The notes under the pieces are model-generated. The model saw only the letters and a list, made by a program, of their open reading frames with translations, had not been told where the DNA came from and made no database searches. This document shows, piece after piece, positions 9,795-18,486 of a stretch of 64,000 bases of DNA. Source of the DNA: Pseudomonas maioricensis (lineage in GTDB: Bacteria > Pseudomonadota > Gammaproteobacteria > Pseudomonadales > Pseudomonadaceae); contig NZ_LOHG01000012.1 of NCBI RefSeq assembly GCF_022790535.1, positions 113,261 through 177,260 on the forward strand, in the 5' to 3' direction. The stretch's first letter is position 1. Every line of letters begins with the position of its first letter. Position numbers and translations under genes: made by a program.

Positions 9795-12611
9795 TCAGGC
9801 AAGACGAGAGAGCATGTCACGCGCCTCGGTCTTCTGACCGTCATCACCTTCGGAGACAACCTCATCAAGGATGTCGCGAGCGCCGTCGCTATCGCCCATC
9901 TCGATGTAGGCGCGCGCCAGATCGAGTTTGGTAGCGGCTTCATCGGTGCCTGCCAGGAAATCGAACTCCGGCTCGTCATCCATCGCAGCCATGTCATCAG
10001 CCGTGAAGCTTGGCGATTCGAAAGGCTCGGCCATAGGCGGATGCTCAAGATTCTGCGACAAACGCTCCAGCTCGGCGTTTACGTCGTCGATCTCGGAAGC
10101 AAACGCCTGAGCAGCAGGATCGGATTCAATTTCGTCCGACAGCGACAAATCGAAATCATCCGGCAAGTCCAGATCGTGCTCTGGCTCAGGCTCCACAACA
10201 GGAGTCGCTTCTCCCAGATCCAGAGGCTCACTGTCCAGACTGAGCAGGAAGTCATCTTCCGTGGTCAGCGCAGGCTCGTCCTCGGCCAGATCCAGATCGA
10301 AATCAGCCAGATCATCAGACGCACTGGCAACAGGCGCTTCAGTCTGCTGCTTCAACAGCGATTCAAAGCTCGGCTCTTCTTCAGCGGCTACCGTCGGTGC
10401 ATCCAGCTCAAAATCAGCTACATCAGCCGGCGCGCTCAGATCAACCACGTGCTCGGGTGAGGCTTGCTCCAGATCATCGAGACTCAGATCGAAATCATGC
10501 TCGAAGTCATCGACAGGCGGAACAACGGCTTCCTCAGCTGGAGCAACAGCGACCGGTTCTGGTTCCAGCTCTGGCTGTGGCTCCGGTTCAAACACAGGTT
10601 CTGGTTGCACTTCCAGAACCGGAGGCTGCGGCCCATCTTCATCAAGCAGCAGCTCTTCAACGTATTTCGCATCCAGCTCAGCAGCCACTGCAGCCGCAGT
10701 GGCTGTTGCCGCCGCAGCCACAACAGCTGCGGTAACCATGGTCGGGTAACGACTCTTTAGCTGCTCGACCTCAGCTTGATGCTTTCCCCGTGCCACCACT
10801 TTGCGCTCATGCACCGCAAAGGCTTTGGTGTTGCCTTGCTCTGCGTAGATTTCCATCAGTTTCAGACGGATATCATCGCGAGCCGGATCTTCCTTTACCG
10901 CCTCTTCCAGCAATTCAACTGCCTGATTCATACGGCCGTAAGCGATATGAATTTCAGCCTGAACCAACGGATCGGCAGGACGCTCTTTTGAACCACCAGC
11001 AGGGCCCGGCGGCGCCATTGCCACGTTAGGCGAAGCAACACCCAGACCTTCGAAGCTGGCTTGCGGCAACTCCATATCCATATCGGAAACGAAATCCGAC
11101 TCTTCAGCCAGTGCACGCGCCATACGCTTGTGCTTCTCGGCTTCGGCCTTGGCGTTACGACGGCGAGCCAGGAACAACATCAGCAGAAGCAGGAACAGCA
11201 CCACAGCGCCACCGATGATGCCAAGCACTACCGGATTGCTGAGCAACTGTTTGAATGCGTTATCCGCGTCGGATTCTGGCTCAACCACCGGTTCAACGGC
11301 CAACGGCTGGTCTGCGCCGGGCGCGGTGACCTGAGCGGCCCCCGCTGGCAGCGCATCTTCTGGCGCGATTTCACCTGGTGGTTTGGCGGCGGCTTCAGGG
11401 CTGCCTGGAGGGGCCACTACGGCTGCCGGCATGGCCGAATCAGCAGGAGTCGCAGCTGGAGTTGCGGGAGGAACAACACCTCCGGCAGCCTGCATTTTAG
11501 CGAGTTGATCGCTTTTCAGCTGGATCAGACGCTGCATTTTGTCGAGCTGACTTTGCAGGTCGTTCATGCGGCTTTTGAGTTCCGCGTTATCACGACGTGC
11601 GGTGTCCAGGTTTTCCTGAGCCACGGCCAGCTTGTTGCTTAATTCTTTTTCAGTTGCCGAGCCTTTACCCGCAGCGTTCGATCCTGCTGAAACGAGGCTC
11701 AGGTTATCGCCTGCTTCAACGCGGGAGGGTGCCGCTCCGGCACGATCTCGCCGGGTTGCATCTACCTGGCGAGCGCCGGTTGAGGTTCTGCGCCCCTGAC
11801 GCCACGCCTGATTCTGCGCAGCGACTTCAGTGATCGCTTGAGGCTGAGGCATAGTGGTCGACTGCGATGGCGTCGGCAGTCGCAATACCTGACCTTTCTT
11901 CAGGCGGTTGATATTGCCGCCGATGAACGCATCAGGATTCAGCGCCTGAATGGCCAGCATCGTCTGCTGCACGGTACCGCCGTTGCGATTTTTCTCGGCA
12001 ATTTCCCACAGCGTGTCGTTATTGCTGGTGGTGTATAGAGCAGGCTTGGCATTGGCTTCCGCAGCAGGTGCCGGAGCACTTGGCGCCTGAGTTTCAGGTG
12101 TGGGTGCCGGAGCCGCAGGCTGCTCGGCAGTCGGCGCCGTCGAAGGCAACTGCGTCTGGGGAGTGGCAGCCGGTGCCGAAGCAGCCGCTGCAGCCGCCGC
12201 TTCCGGAGAATATTTAGGCGGATCAAGCAGCAAGCTGTACTCGCGCAGCAGCCGACCATTTGGCCAGAGCACCTGAACGAGGAATTTTACGAAGGGTTCA
12301 CGTACCGGCCTGCTGGAGGTGATACGCAAAACACTCTTGCCACTGGCATTGATCACCGGCGTAAACGTGAGATCGCTGAGAAACGCCTGACGGGTAACCC
12401 CGGCCTGAGCGAAATCGGCGGTCGTCGCCAGACTTGGCACGACTTGCGAGGCATTCAGGCCCTGCGCTTCCGTCAATTCGATTTCAGCTACCAGCGGCTG
12501 GTTCAGGGTCGACTTGACCGACAATTCCCCAAGCCCCAGCGCATGCGCCATTCCAGATGACAGCGCCGAAGCCGCAGCAATTGCTAAAACCAGTTTGCGA
12601 ACCTGAACCAT
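9795..12611 (-). CDS. fimV: FimV, polar landmark / type IV pilus assembly regulator
   Basis: A 938-aa bitopic inner-membrane protein. I chose ATG 12611, where AAGGGA lies just upstream and a clean signal peptide ends at MAHA; the frame is open 18 codons further. In order: the periplasmic FimV N-terminal domain (LGLGELSVKSTLNQPL), a Pro/Ala linker, a LysM peptidoglycan-binding domain (SNNDTLWEIAEKN), a coiled coil (about 310-370), one membrane helix (VVLGIIGGAVVLFLLLLMLF), a TPR segment (AEIHIAYGRMNQAVELLEEA), a long Glu/Asp-rich cytoplasmic region, and the conserved C-terminal FimV motif with TPR-like repeat (DLARAYIEMGDSDGARDIL). In P. aeruginosa FimV recruits pilus and cAMP-signalling proteins to the pole. 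It is followed by truA; a second FimV-family gene lies at 56169-58322. Confidence 0.95.
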   Translation of the reverse strand: MVQVRKLVLAIAAASALSSGMAHALGLGELSVKSTLNQPLVAEIELTEAQGLNASQVVPSLATTADFAQAGVTRQAFLSDLTFTPVINASGKSVLRITSSRPVREPFVKFLVQVLWPNGRLLREYSLLLDPPKYSPEAAAAAAASAPAATPQTQLPSTAPTAEQPAAPAPTPETQAPSAPAPAAEANAKPALYTTSNNDTLWEIAEKNRNGGTVQQTMLAIQALNPDAFIGGNINRLKKGQVLRLPTPSQSTTMPQPQAITEVAAQNQAWRQGRRTSTGARQVDATRRDRAGAAPSRVEAGDNLSLVSAGSNAAGKGSATEKELSNKLAVAQENLDTARRDNAELKSRMNDLQSQLDKMQRLIQLKSDQLAKMQAAGGVVPPATPAATPADSAMPAAVVAPPGSPEAAAKPPGEIAPEDALPAGAAQVTAPGADQPLAVEPVVEPESDADNAFKQLLSNPVVLGIIGGAVVLFLLLLMLFLARRRNAKAEAEKHKRMARALAEESDFVSDMDMELPQASFEGLGVASPNVAMAPPGPAGGSKERPADPLVQAEIHIAYGRMNQAVELLEEAVKEDPARDDIRLKLMEIYAEQGNTKAFAVHERKVVARGKHQAEVEQLKSRYPTMVTAAVVAAAATATAAAVAAELDAKYVEELLLDEDGPQPPVLEVQPEPVFEPEPQPELEPEPVAVAPAEEAVVPPVDDFEHDFDLSLDDLEQASPEHVVDLSAPADVADFELDAPTVAAEEEPSFESLLKQQTEAPVASASDDLADFDLDLAEDEPALTTEDDFLLSLDSEPLDLGEATPVVEPEPEHDLDLPDDFDLSLSDEIESDPAAQAFASEIDDVNAELERLSQNLEHPPMAEPFESPSFTADDMAAMDDEPEFDFLAGTDEAATKLDLARAYIEMGDSDGARDILDEVVSEGDDGQKTEARDMLSRLA

Positions 12612-12726
12612 AGCCCATCCCTTGTTAAAAAATTCCTCGGCATCCGAGAGGTAAAAAGTACTCATCTCAGGTGCTTGGAGGACACGCCTGGCTAGAATGA
12701 TTCTTCAAATTGAAGCCAAGTATCTT

Positions 12727-13737
12727 TTACACATAGTCTTTTATCAACAATTCAGCGACCTGCACAGCGTTGAGAGCGGCACCTTTGCGTACATTATCCG
12801 ACGTGACCCACAGATTTAACTGACAAGGATCGTCGATTCCGCTCCGAACGCGTCCTACATAAACAACGTCCTGCCCTACAGCATCACCGACTGCAGTCGG
12901 GTAATCGCCCACTTCAACCAGCTCAATCCCGGCCGCCGAATCCAACGCCTTGTTGACGGCTACAAGGTCGACAGGTGCCGCCGTTTCCAGCGAAACCGTG
13001 AAGCTGTCGCCAAAGAACACCGGCGCCTGCACGCTCGCAGCGGAAACCTTCAGTAAAGGCAGAGCCAGCAACTCTCGCAACTCCGCGACCAAACGCTTTT
13101 CCAGCGGCACATGCCCCTCAGCATCCGGAGCGCCCACTTGAGCCAGCAGATTAAAGGCCATTTGCCGATCAAAAAAGCGCGGCTCCAGCGGGCGGACATT
13201 GAGCAACTCGGTGGTCTGGCGCGCCAACTCAGCAACGCCTTCACGGCCCTGACTGGACACCGCCAGACACGCGGTGACGTTGACCCGCTGGATATCCAGA
13301 ACAGCCAGCAACGGCGTCAATGTCAGCGCCAGCGCTGCCCCGGACGGACTTGGGCTGCCTACTTGAAACGGCTTACCGTATGACTCGATCAGTGCGCCAT
13401 TGATTTCGGGAATAACATTTGGCGCTTCGTCCGGGGACAACCCGCCAGACAGATCGACAACCGAGCACCCGGCCGCCGTTGCACGTGCAGCATAGCTGCG
13501 GGTCACTGCCGGACCGGCAGCAAAGAAAGCCACCTGCGCCTTGCTGAAATCGAACTCATCGACCTCACGCACCCGCACATTTTTGCCCCTGAAAGGCACG
13601 GAGTGACCGGCCGACTCAATGCTGGCCAGCAAATGCAATTGCGCAACAGGGAAGTCACGCTCTTCGAGAATCTGGACGATGGTTTCGCCGACAGTACCGG
13701 TGGCGCCGATGACGGCAATATCAAAGGACTGATTCAT
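12727..13737 (-). CDS. ASADH-like (USG-1) protein lacking catalytic residues
   Basis: A 336-aa protein with the aspartate-semialdehyde dehydrogenase fold: the Rossmann motif GATGTVGE is at 11-18 and an AVSSQG segment lies at the usual place. The catalytic site is gone. The NPNC(T/S)T motif that carries the active Cys reads GSPSPSG (127-133), and the region expected to hold the catalytic His reads FFGDS (Asp244). This matches the USG-1 homologues found before truA in enterics and beside fimV in pseudomonads. It should not make aspartate semialdehyde; the true function is unknown. In P. aeruginosa, from memory, leuB and asd lie just upstream, but here the upstream neighbour is a DUF1285 gene. 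Confidence 0.9.
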   Translation of the reverse strand: MNQSFDIAVIGATGTVGETIVQILEERDFPVAQLHLLASIESAGHSVPFRGKNVRVREVDEFDFSKAQVAFFAAGPAVTRSYAARATAAGCSVVDLSGGLSPDEAPNVIPEINGALIESYGKPFQVGSPSPSGAALALTLTPLLAVLDIQRVNVTACLAVSSQGREGVAELARQTTELLNVRPLEPRFFDRQMAFNLLAQVGAPDAEGHVPLEKRLVAELRELLALPLLKVSAASVQAPVFFGDSFTVSLETAAPVDLVAVNKALDSAAGIELVEVGDYPTAVGDAVGQDVVYVGRVRSGIDDPCQLNLWVTSDNVRKGAALNAVQVAELLIKDYV

Positions 13738-13817
13738 GCAAAAACCTCAGGTAAAACGGGGAGCGGCACTTTAACCGCCGAGTACAAAGCAGGCAATTGA
13801 CAGGGCTACTTATCGAT

Positions 13818-14378
13818 TCATGGCTCAAGGCCTATGGGAAAGAACTCCCCGCGACTCCAGACACCCAGCCAGCGCTGACCGTCGATGTCACGGGGGACCG
13901 CCAGCTCTACCAACTGGTAGAACACATTGCGATGGATCAAGGCCTCCAGATTGGCCCGCACGTGAACATAAGGTGCGGGTTCCTCGGTCTGTGGATCAAT
14001 CAGCACCCGTAGCGGATGCTCAGGCCCCGCTTCGGTCTCATCGTCAACATTGGTAGAGAAACGCAGGCTCTGATGCTCGCCCTCCCCTTCAACGGTCAGA
14101 CTGATCGCCACAAAAGGCGCATCGTCGACACGGATACGGACCTTTTCTACCGGAGTAATCAGGAAATAATCATCACCGTCCCGGCGCATGATGGTGGAAA
14201 ACAACCGGACCATCGGTTTGCGACCAATCGGCGTCCCCAGGTAATACCAGGTGCCGTCCCGGGCGATACGCATATCGATATCGCCGCAGAAATCCGGATT
14301 CCACAGATGAACAGGCGGCAGCCCTTTGCTCGTGGGGATCTGCGCCAACAGATCATTGGCCTTGCCCGGACCGGTCAT
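13818..14378 (-). CDS. DUF1285 domain-containing protein
   Basis: A 186-aa soluble protein of the DUF1285 family, function unknown. Recognisable segments are the N-terminal PPVHLWNPDFCGDIDMRI, the central YYLGTPIGRKPMVRLFSTI and the C-terminal FYQLVELAV. There is no signal peptide or membrane helix. A strong AAGGAG precedes the ATG at 14378. It lies 10 bp downstream of the DUF4823 lipoprotein gene, so the two are probably one operon. Confidence 0.88.
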   Translation of the reverse strand: MTGPGKANDLLAQIPTSKGLPPVHLWNPDFCGDIDMRIARDGTWYYLGTPIGRKPMVRLFSTIMRRDGDDYFLITPVEKVRIRVDDAPFVAISLTVEGEGEHQSLRFSTNVDDETEAGPEHPLRVLIDPQTEEPAPYVHVRANLEALIHRNVFYQLVELAVPRDIDGQRWLGVWSRGEFFPIGLEP

Positions 14379-14388
14379 TGCTTGCTCC

Positions 14389-14994
14389 TTAGCGGCTCAG
14401 ACCCAACAGGCTACGAGCGTATTCCTCAAGCGGCGGGCCGAGCAAATCTTCTGGTTTATTGTCGTAGAACGTCAGCAATCCGCCACGGATACGGATACGC
14501 GCCGTATCAATCAGGTAGCGAGTGCTGGTTTCGATCAGCATGATCTGGATCACACCATTATCAATACCCAGTCGATCCAGCGCTTCCTGGTCAGACCATT
14601 CATCGGTATTGCCGATACGATCGTCAGCCTTGGCAAAACGAGTGTAGAGCAAGTAGTGGGCACCGAAACCACGAGCCTCGGTCATTGCCTCGTCCAGCCC
14701 AAGCGGTGCACGGGCGCGACGGACCATGGGAAAGTATTCAACGAAGCCATTAAAGGCTTCTTCCGCCACAACATTCTGTTTGGGACTGGGGCTGGAGTTA
14801 GGCGGCACGAACGCGCCTTGGGCGATGTAGATGAATGAATCGGCCTGTATACGCCAGTTGCCGATACGGCGGGTTTCGCCATGATCGAGAACCCCGGCAT
14901 CACTCAGTTGATCCTTGGCGCCTTGAGCCAGATCACTGACTTTCATGCAACCACTCAACGCCAACAGCGCCAGTAACAGAACCAGGCTACGCAT
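14389..14994 (-). CDS. DUF4823 lipoprotein
   Basis: A 201-aa predicted lipoprotein. The true start is ATG 14994, preceded by GGGAGGGG; the open frame runs 65 codons further but that part is not protein-like. The signal peptide MRSLVLLLALLALSGC ends in a lipobox (LSGC), with Cys16 as the lipidated residue. Met follows at +2, not Asp, so outer-membrane sorting by Lol is expected. The rest matches the DUF4823 family, function unknown. Confidence 0.85.
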   Translation of the reverse strand: MRSLVLLLALLALSGCMKVSDLAQGAKDQLSDAGVLDHGETRRIGNWRIQADSFIYIAQGAFVPPNSSPSPKQNVVAEEAFNGFVEYFPMVRRARAPLGLDEAMTEARGFGAHYLLYTRFAKADDRIGNTDEWSDQEALDRLGIDNGVIQIMLIETSTRYLIDTARIRIRGGLLTFYDNKPEDLLGPPLEEYARSLLGLSR

Positions 14995-15145
14995 TATTCC
15001 CCTCCCAGATGCCGGTGACGGAAAACCGGCGAATGGTCGTCGGATGCAGCTTCCGAGCCAGACAGCACCCGAAAGCTGAATAATGCGGGCTTGAAGATAA
15101 AAAGCGCCTGATCTTTTCACTCGATTGAGGCTGTGTCGACGCTGA

Positions 15146-15808
15146 TTACTGGCCTGCAGGGTCCGCTTTCGGATCAACAGGCACGTCACTATCGCGCTTG
15201 CGCTTGTTACCCATGCGCACCCCGATATCCATCAGGAACTGGAAAAAGCCCTCCTGATCTTCCAGCACATTGCTCCAGAACGGCGAGTGATACAGCGCAA
15301 CAGCGCCATGCACCAGAGCCCAGGCGGCGCAATAGTGAAAATAGGGAGGTACGTCTTCGAGTTTGCCTTCGTTGATCCGCCCTTTGATCAACAGTGTCAG
15401 GTGCTCGAAGTTGGAGGCACGGATCTTGTGCAGTTCCTCAACCAGCTCAGGTACCTGATTGCCTTTGACAACCTTCTCTTCGAGGCGATCAAACAGACGA
15501 TAACGCTGCGGGTCGCGCATGCGGAACTCGAAGTAGGCGCGCGACAGCGACTCTTTGTCTTTTTCCAGATCCGCCGAATGCAGCAACTCGTTCAAATCCC
15601 GCTCATAGTCGAGCATCAGGCGCAGATAGATTTCAGCCTTGGATTTGAAGTGTTTGTAGATGGTGCCTTTACCAATGCCCACGGCATCCGCAATCATCTC
15701 GACAGTAACGCTGTCTTCGCCCTCGTCGAGGAACAACTTAAGCGCGGTGTCGAGAATTTCCTGCTCACGGCGGCGAAACTCACGGACCTTACGAGGTTCT
15801 TTTTGCAT
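15146..15808 (-). CDS. TetR/AcrR family transcriptional regulator
   Basis: A 220-aa repressor-type protein with an N-terminal helix-turn-helix (about residues 15-60; VEMIADAVGIGKGTIYKHF) and a large helical ligand domain. I prefer ATG 15808 (MQKEPRKVREFRR), typical for the family; the frame also opens at a TTG eight codons earlier, and neither has a clear Shine-Dalgarno. The C-terminus is charged. Targets are unknown. The nearest genes are the DUF4823/DUF1285 pair downstream on the same strand and the small RNA gene upstream on the opposite strand. Confidence 0.88.
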   Translation of the reverse strand: MQKEPRKVREFRRREQEILDTALKLFLDEGEDSVTVEMIADAVGIGKGTIYKHFKSKAEIYLRLMLDYERDLNELLHSADLEKDKESLSRAYFEFRMRDPQRYRLFDRLEEKVVKGNQVPELVEELHKIRASNFEHLTLLIKGRINEGKLEDVPPYFHYCAAWALVHGAVALYHSPFWSNVLEDQEGFFQFLMDIGVRMGNKRKRDSDVPVDPKADPAGQ

Positions 15809-15975
15809 ATTGAGAAGGTCTGCACGGCTCAAAATCGAAGCTCGGTATTATGCCTAACTTGCGCGAAATTGCACGGATCATCCAACCAGGGTTCGCTAAA
15901 TGCGTGGAAAGCCAGTTTCGGACGAAGACTGTCAGACAATCTTGAGTTTCACTCTGAGCAAAGAGCGGAGTCGAT

Positions 15976-16071
15976 CTTATCGTCCGGATGCGGCCCAGAC
16001 CAAGCTCGGCTCCCACAAAGGTCTGATCTCATGCGGGAGCTGAGCTTGGTCTGGGCGCATCGGACGATAAG
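15976..16071. repeat. Long imperfect palindrome, REP-like
   Basis: Arms of 39 and 37 nt (15976-16014 and 16035-16071) pair over 36 positions, broken only by two bulged G residues and one G.T position, around a 20-nt loop. The inner ends carry GCTCCC/GGGAGC, a motif shared with other repeats here (48895-48914, 59028-59117). It lies between the TetR gene and the small RNA. On the plus strand no U-tract follows. Confidence 0.7.
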
Positions 16072-16161
16072 GTGAATGCAAAACGGACTCAAGAACCCTG
16101 GCGCTATTCCAAATCTGTTTAAAAAACGTACAGAAGCGACTGGACGCCTTGCGATCCTGAC

Positions 16162-16168
16162 CAATACT
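16162..16168 (+). promoter_or_regulatory. Candidate RpoS-type -10 element of the small RNA
   Basis: CAATACT (followed by TA) differs by one base from the sigma-S -10 consensus CTATACT. No good -35 hexamer lies 17 bp upstream, which suits a stationary-phase promoter. Placing the start about six bases later gives a transcript near 16174. Confidence 0.45.
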
Positions 16169-16173
16169 TAGTT

Positions 16174-16292
16174 CGTTGGCGCGACATCTCCCCCAAGTGG
16201 CGCGCCGATAAAGGTGCCGATGGATAGCGCACCTTTGTTTTACTCCTAATGGTCTTAACCCGGATTCACCCCCCAGAACCCGGGTTTTTTTT
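16174..16292 (+). ncRNA. rgsA: Small RNA, probable RgsA
   Basis: There is no plus-strand gene here, yet a strong plus-strand terminator with eight T ends at 16292 and a sigma-S-like -10 box lies about 120 nt before it. Two more stem-loops fill the transcript: GGCGCG (16178-16183) with CGCGCC (16201-16206), and AAAGGTGC (16210-16217) with GCACCTTT (16229-16236). Three hairpins, a length of about 119 nt, and a place between tatD and the TetR region match RgsA (P16) of P. aeruginosa, an RpoS-dependent, Gac-influenced RNA, as I recall it. The 5' end is an estimate. The identity rests on position, size and structure, not on an alignment. Confidence 0.7.
16257..16292 (+). terminator. Rho-independent terminator of the small RNA
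   Basis: Seven-base arms AACCCGG (16257-16263) and CCGGGTT (16280-16286) with T8 at 16285-16292 on the plus strand. The minus strand has no U-tract after the hairpin, so it does not serve as a canonical terminator for tatD, whose stop codon is at 16305. Confidence 0.85.
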
Positions 16293-16304
16293 GCCTGTAA
16301 TCTA

Positions 16305-17090
16305 TCAACCCTTGAGATGGGCCAGCGGAAACAGGCGAGCAAAGTTAGCCGTTGTCATTTCAGCAAACTGCTCATAGGACTCGCCGCGCAGCATCGCCAG
16401 AAACTCGGCGACTTCTCGAACGTACTGCGGCAGGTTTGGTTTGCCGCGATAAGGAATTGGCGCGAGATACGGTGAGTCCGTTTCAACCAGTAACCGATCT
16501 GCAGGCACCTGACGCGCCACATCACGTAGCGCATCCGCATTGCGAAAAGTGACGATGCCCGAAAGAGAAATGTAGAAACCCAGGTCGAGCGCGGCCTTGG
16601 CCATCTCCCAGTCTTCGGTAAAACAGTGCAACACACCGCCTTGGGGCAGAGCGGCTTCACGCAACAGGTTCAACGTATCGGCACGTGCGCCGCGAGTATG
16701 AACAATGACGGGTTTGCCGGTGATGTTCGCCGCTTGAAGGTGCAACCGGAAAGACGCCTGCTGAAGTTCTGCTGCCTCAGGCTCGTAATGATAATCCAGC
16801 CCGGTTTCGCCGATGGCGACGACTCGCGGGTGATCCAGCTCCTTGAGCAACCAGTCCAGGGCTGGCGTTTCACCTGGCGTCAGGTCCAGCGGATGAATAC
16901 CCACCGAACAATCGACATCTTCATAGCGCTCGGCGAGCGCCTTGACCGCACCCGCATTGTCGGCGCTGACGCCAATGCACAGAAAATGCCCGACACCACG
17001 CCCCCGGGCAGCCTCAAGGGCAGCATCCAGTGAACCGGAATGTTCGGCGAGGTCGAGGCGGTCAAGGTGGCAATGGGAATCTACAAGCAT
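16305..17090 (-). CDS. TatD family metal-dependent hydrolase
   Basis: A 261-aa TIM-barrel hydrolase of the amidohydrolase superfamily (TatD/YcfH group, phosphodiesterase or 3'-5' DNase activity in studied members). The metal-binding HCHLD motif is at residues 6-10, the GETGLDYH motif at about 94-101, and a later HTRG and HCF supply further ligands, with ETDSPYLAP near the C-terminus. It is the last gene of the tmk-holB-pilZ-tatD run, 11 bp after pilZ. ATG at 17090. Confidence 0.93.
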   Translation of the reverse strand: MLVDSHCHLDRLDLAEHSGSLDAALEAARGRGVGHFLCIGVSADNAGAVKALAERYEDVDCSVGIHPLDLTPGETPALDWLLKELDHPRVVAIGETGLDYHYEPEAAELQQASFRLHLQAANITGKPVIVHTRGARADTLNLLREAALPQGGVLHCFTEDWEMAKAALDLGFYISLSGIVTFRNADALRDVARQVPADRLLVETDSPYLAPIPYRGKPNLPQYVREVAEFLAMLRGESYEQFAEMTTANFARLFPLAHLKG

Positions 17091-17101
17091 GAAATAAACA
17101 T

Positions 17102-17458
17102 CTACATCGTGTGGGTAGGACGGTCGGACTTCAAAGCACCGGCCAGATAGGTTTCGATCATGGTACGCGCGGTATTGTCACCGTCATTGAACTGCACACC
17201 CACTCCAGCGGCGCGGTTACCCTGAGCGCCCTTGGGAGTGATCCATGTCACCTTGCCGGCCACCGGAATTTTCTCCGGCTCATCCATCAGATTCAGCAAC
17301 ATGAACACCTCATCCCCCAGCTTGTAGCTTTTGCTGGTCGGGATGAACAATCCACCATTCTTGATGAACGGCATATAAGCGGCGTAAAGAACGGCCTTGT
17401 CCTTGATAGTCAGAGACAAAATGCCATTTCGTGGACCTGAATTCAGCGGCAAGCTCAT
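17102..17458 (-). CDS. pilZ: PilZ, type IV pilus assembly protein
   Basis: A 118-aa single PilZ-domain protein. The start is ATG 17458 after AAGGAG; the open frame upstream overlaps holB and is not used. The sequence is PilZ proper: SYKLGDEVFMLLNLMD and VAGKVTWITPKGAQG are present, but the RxxxR motif needed to bind cyclic-di-GMP is missing, as known for true PilZ orthologues, which act by contacting PilB and FimX. Standing beside holB and tmk is its standard Pseudomonas and Xanthomonas position. Confidence 0.93.
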   Translation of the reverse strand: MSLPLNSGPRNGILSLTIKDKAVLYAAYMPFIKNGGLFIPTSKSYKLGDEVFMLLNLMDEPEKIPVAGKVTWITPKGAQGNRAAGVGVQFNDGDNTARTMIETYLAGALKSDRPTHTM

Positions 17459-17499
17459 GACAACTCCTTGGTATCGGAATAAAGACAGCCGGGCAACAT

Positions 17500-18486
17500 C
17501 TAGCGCTGGCCAGTCAATCCAGCCCACTGAACCAGCAACGCTTCAAGCAACAGCACCCGGTTCAAATTGGCCTTGGACATGACTTTCTGGCGCTGAACGA
17601 GGATCCAGTCCTGAATTTCAAGCACCCTGCCCTGCGCGGACTTCTGGGCCAGATACTGCACTACTTTGCGCATATCCTCCAATCCCAACCCTTGCTCATC
17701 TTCAGTCAATTGATAACGCAGGATCAGGTGCGACCAATCACAGAACCAGTCAAACAAAAGCAACAGAGGGATGTCTTTCCAGCCTTCCGCAAGCTGCGTC
17801 GGTGATTGTTGCTGCTTGAGCAGTTTTTTCACGCCATCCACGACCTGAGCTCGTTGCTCGCGCACACCCTGAGCCTGAAGGCTGACGGCGGCAAGCGGCG
17901 ACCCCGCCGCCAGCGTGAGCAACTCAACACGCTCGCTCTCGCTGCATTCGGGCAATGCCTTTGCCAGCCAGACCAGGCTCATTTCTTCACTGGGTAACGG
18001 GCAAGCCTGTTGCACGCAACGACTTTTAACCGTCGGCAACAACCTGCTCGGCTGATGGCTGACCAGCAGCAACACGGTATTGCCTGACGGCTCCTCAAGA
18101 CTTTTGAGCAAGGCATTGGCGGCATTGATGTTCATCGACTCGACCGGCTCGATCAACACGACTTTGCGGCCACCCATTTGCGCGGTCTGCACCACAAAAC
18201 TCACCAGATCGCGAACCTGATCGACCTTGATCGCCTTGTCCGCCTCTTCCGGCTCCAGCACGTAGTTATCGGGGTGACTGCCCGCCGCGAGCAGCAGGCA
18301 AGACTTGCACTGACCGCACGCTTCCAGACCTTCCGGTCGCTGGCACAGCAGACTAGCCATCAGCCGCTCGGCCAACGCTCGCTTGCCAATGCCGATCGGC
18401 CCATGCAGCAGATAAGCGTGGGCGTGTTGAGCGCGACCGGCCAACTGTTGCCACAACTGCTCTTGCCAAGGGTAGGCTTCAGCCAC
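17500..18486 (-). CDS. holB: DNA polymerase III subunit delta'
   Basis: A 328-aa clamp-loader subunit (AAA+ fold). It has an N-terminal P-loop-like GPIGIGKRALAE at about 29-40, in which the Thr/Ser of an active Walker A is changed, and a zinc module (CQRPEGLEACGQC). The SRC-type motif KSRCVQQ is at about 153-160. Delta' does not hydrolyse ATP, so the altered P-loop fits. The GTG start at 18486 lies inside the end of tmk (8-bp overlap). Confidence 0.94.
   Translation of the reverse strand: MAEAYPWQEQLWQQLAGRAQHAHAYLLHGPIGIGKRALAERLMASLLCQRPEGLEACGQCKSCLLLAAGSHPDNYVLEPEEADKAIKVDQVRDLVSFVVQTAQMGGRKVVLIEPVESMNINAANALLKSLEEPSGNTVLLLVSHQPSRLLPTVKSRCVQQACPLPSEEMSLVWLAKALPECSESERVELLTLAAGSPLAAVSLQAQGVREQRAQVVDGVKKLLKQQQSPTQLAEGWKDIPLLLLFDWFCDWSHLILRYQLTEDEQGLGLEDMRKVVQYLAQKSAQGRVLEIQDWILVQRQKVMSKANLNRVLLLEALLVQWAGLTGQR

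Noticed and set aside
12703..12715. CTTCAA-A-TTGAAG palindrome between the ASADH-like gene and fimV as an operator
   Set aside because: Thirteen bp of AT-rich palindrome is easily a chance event; no promoter elements line up with it.
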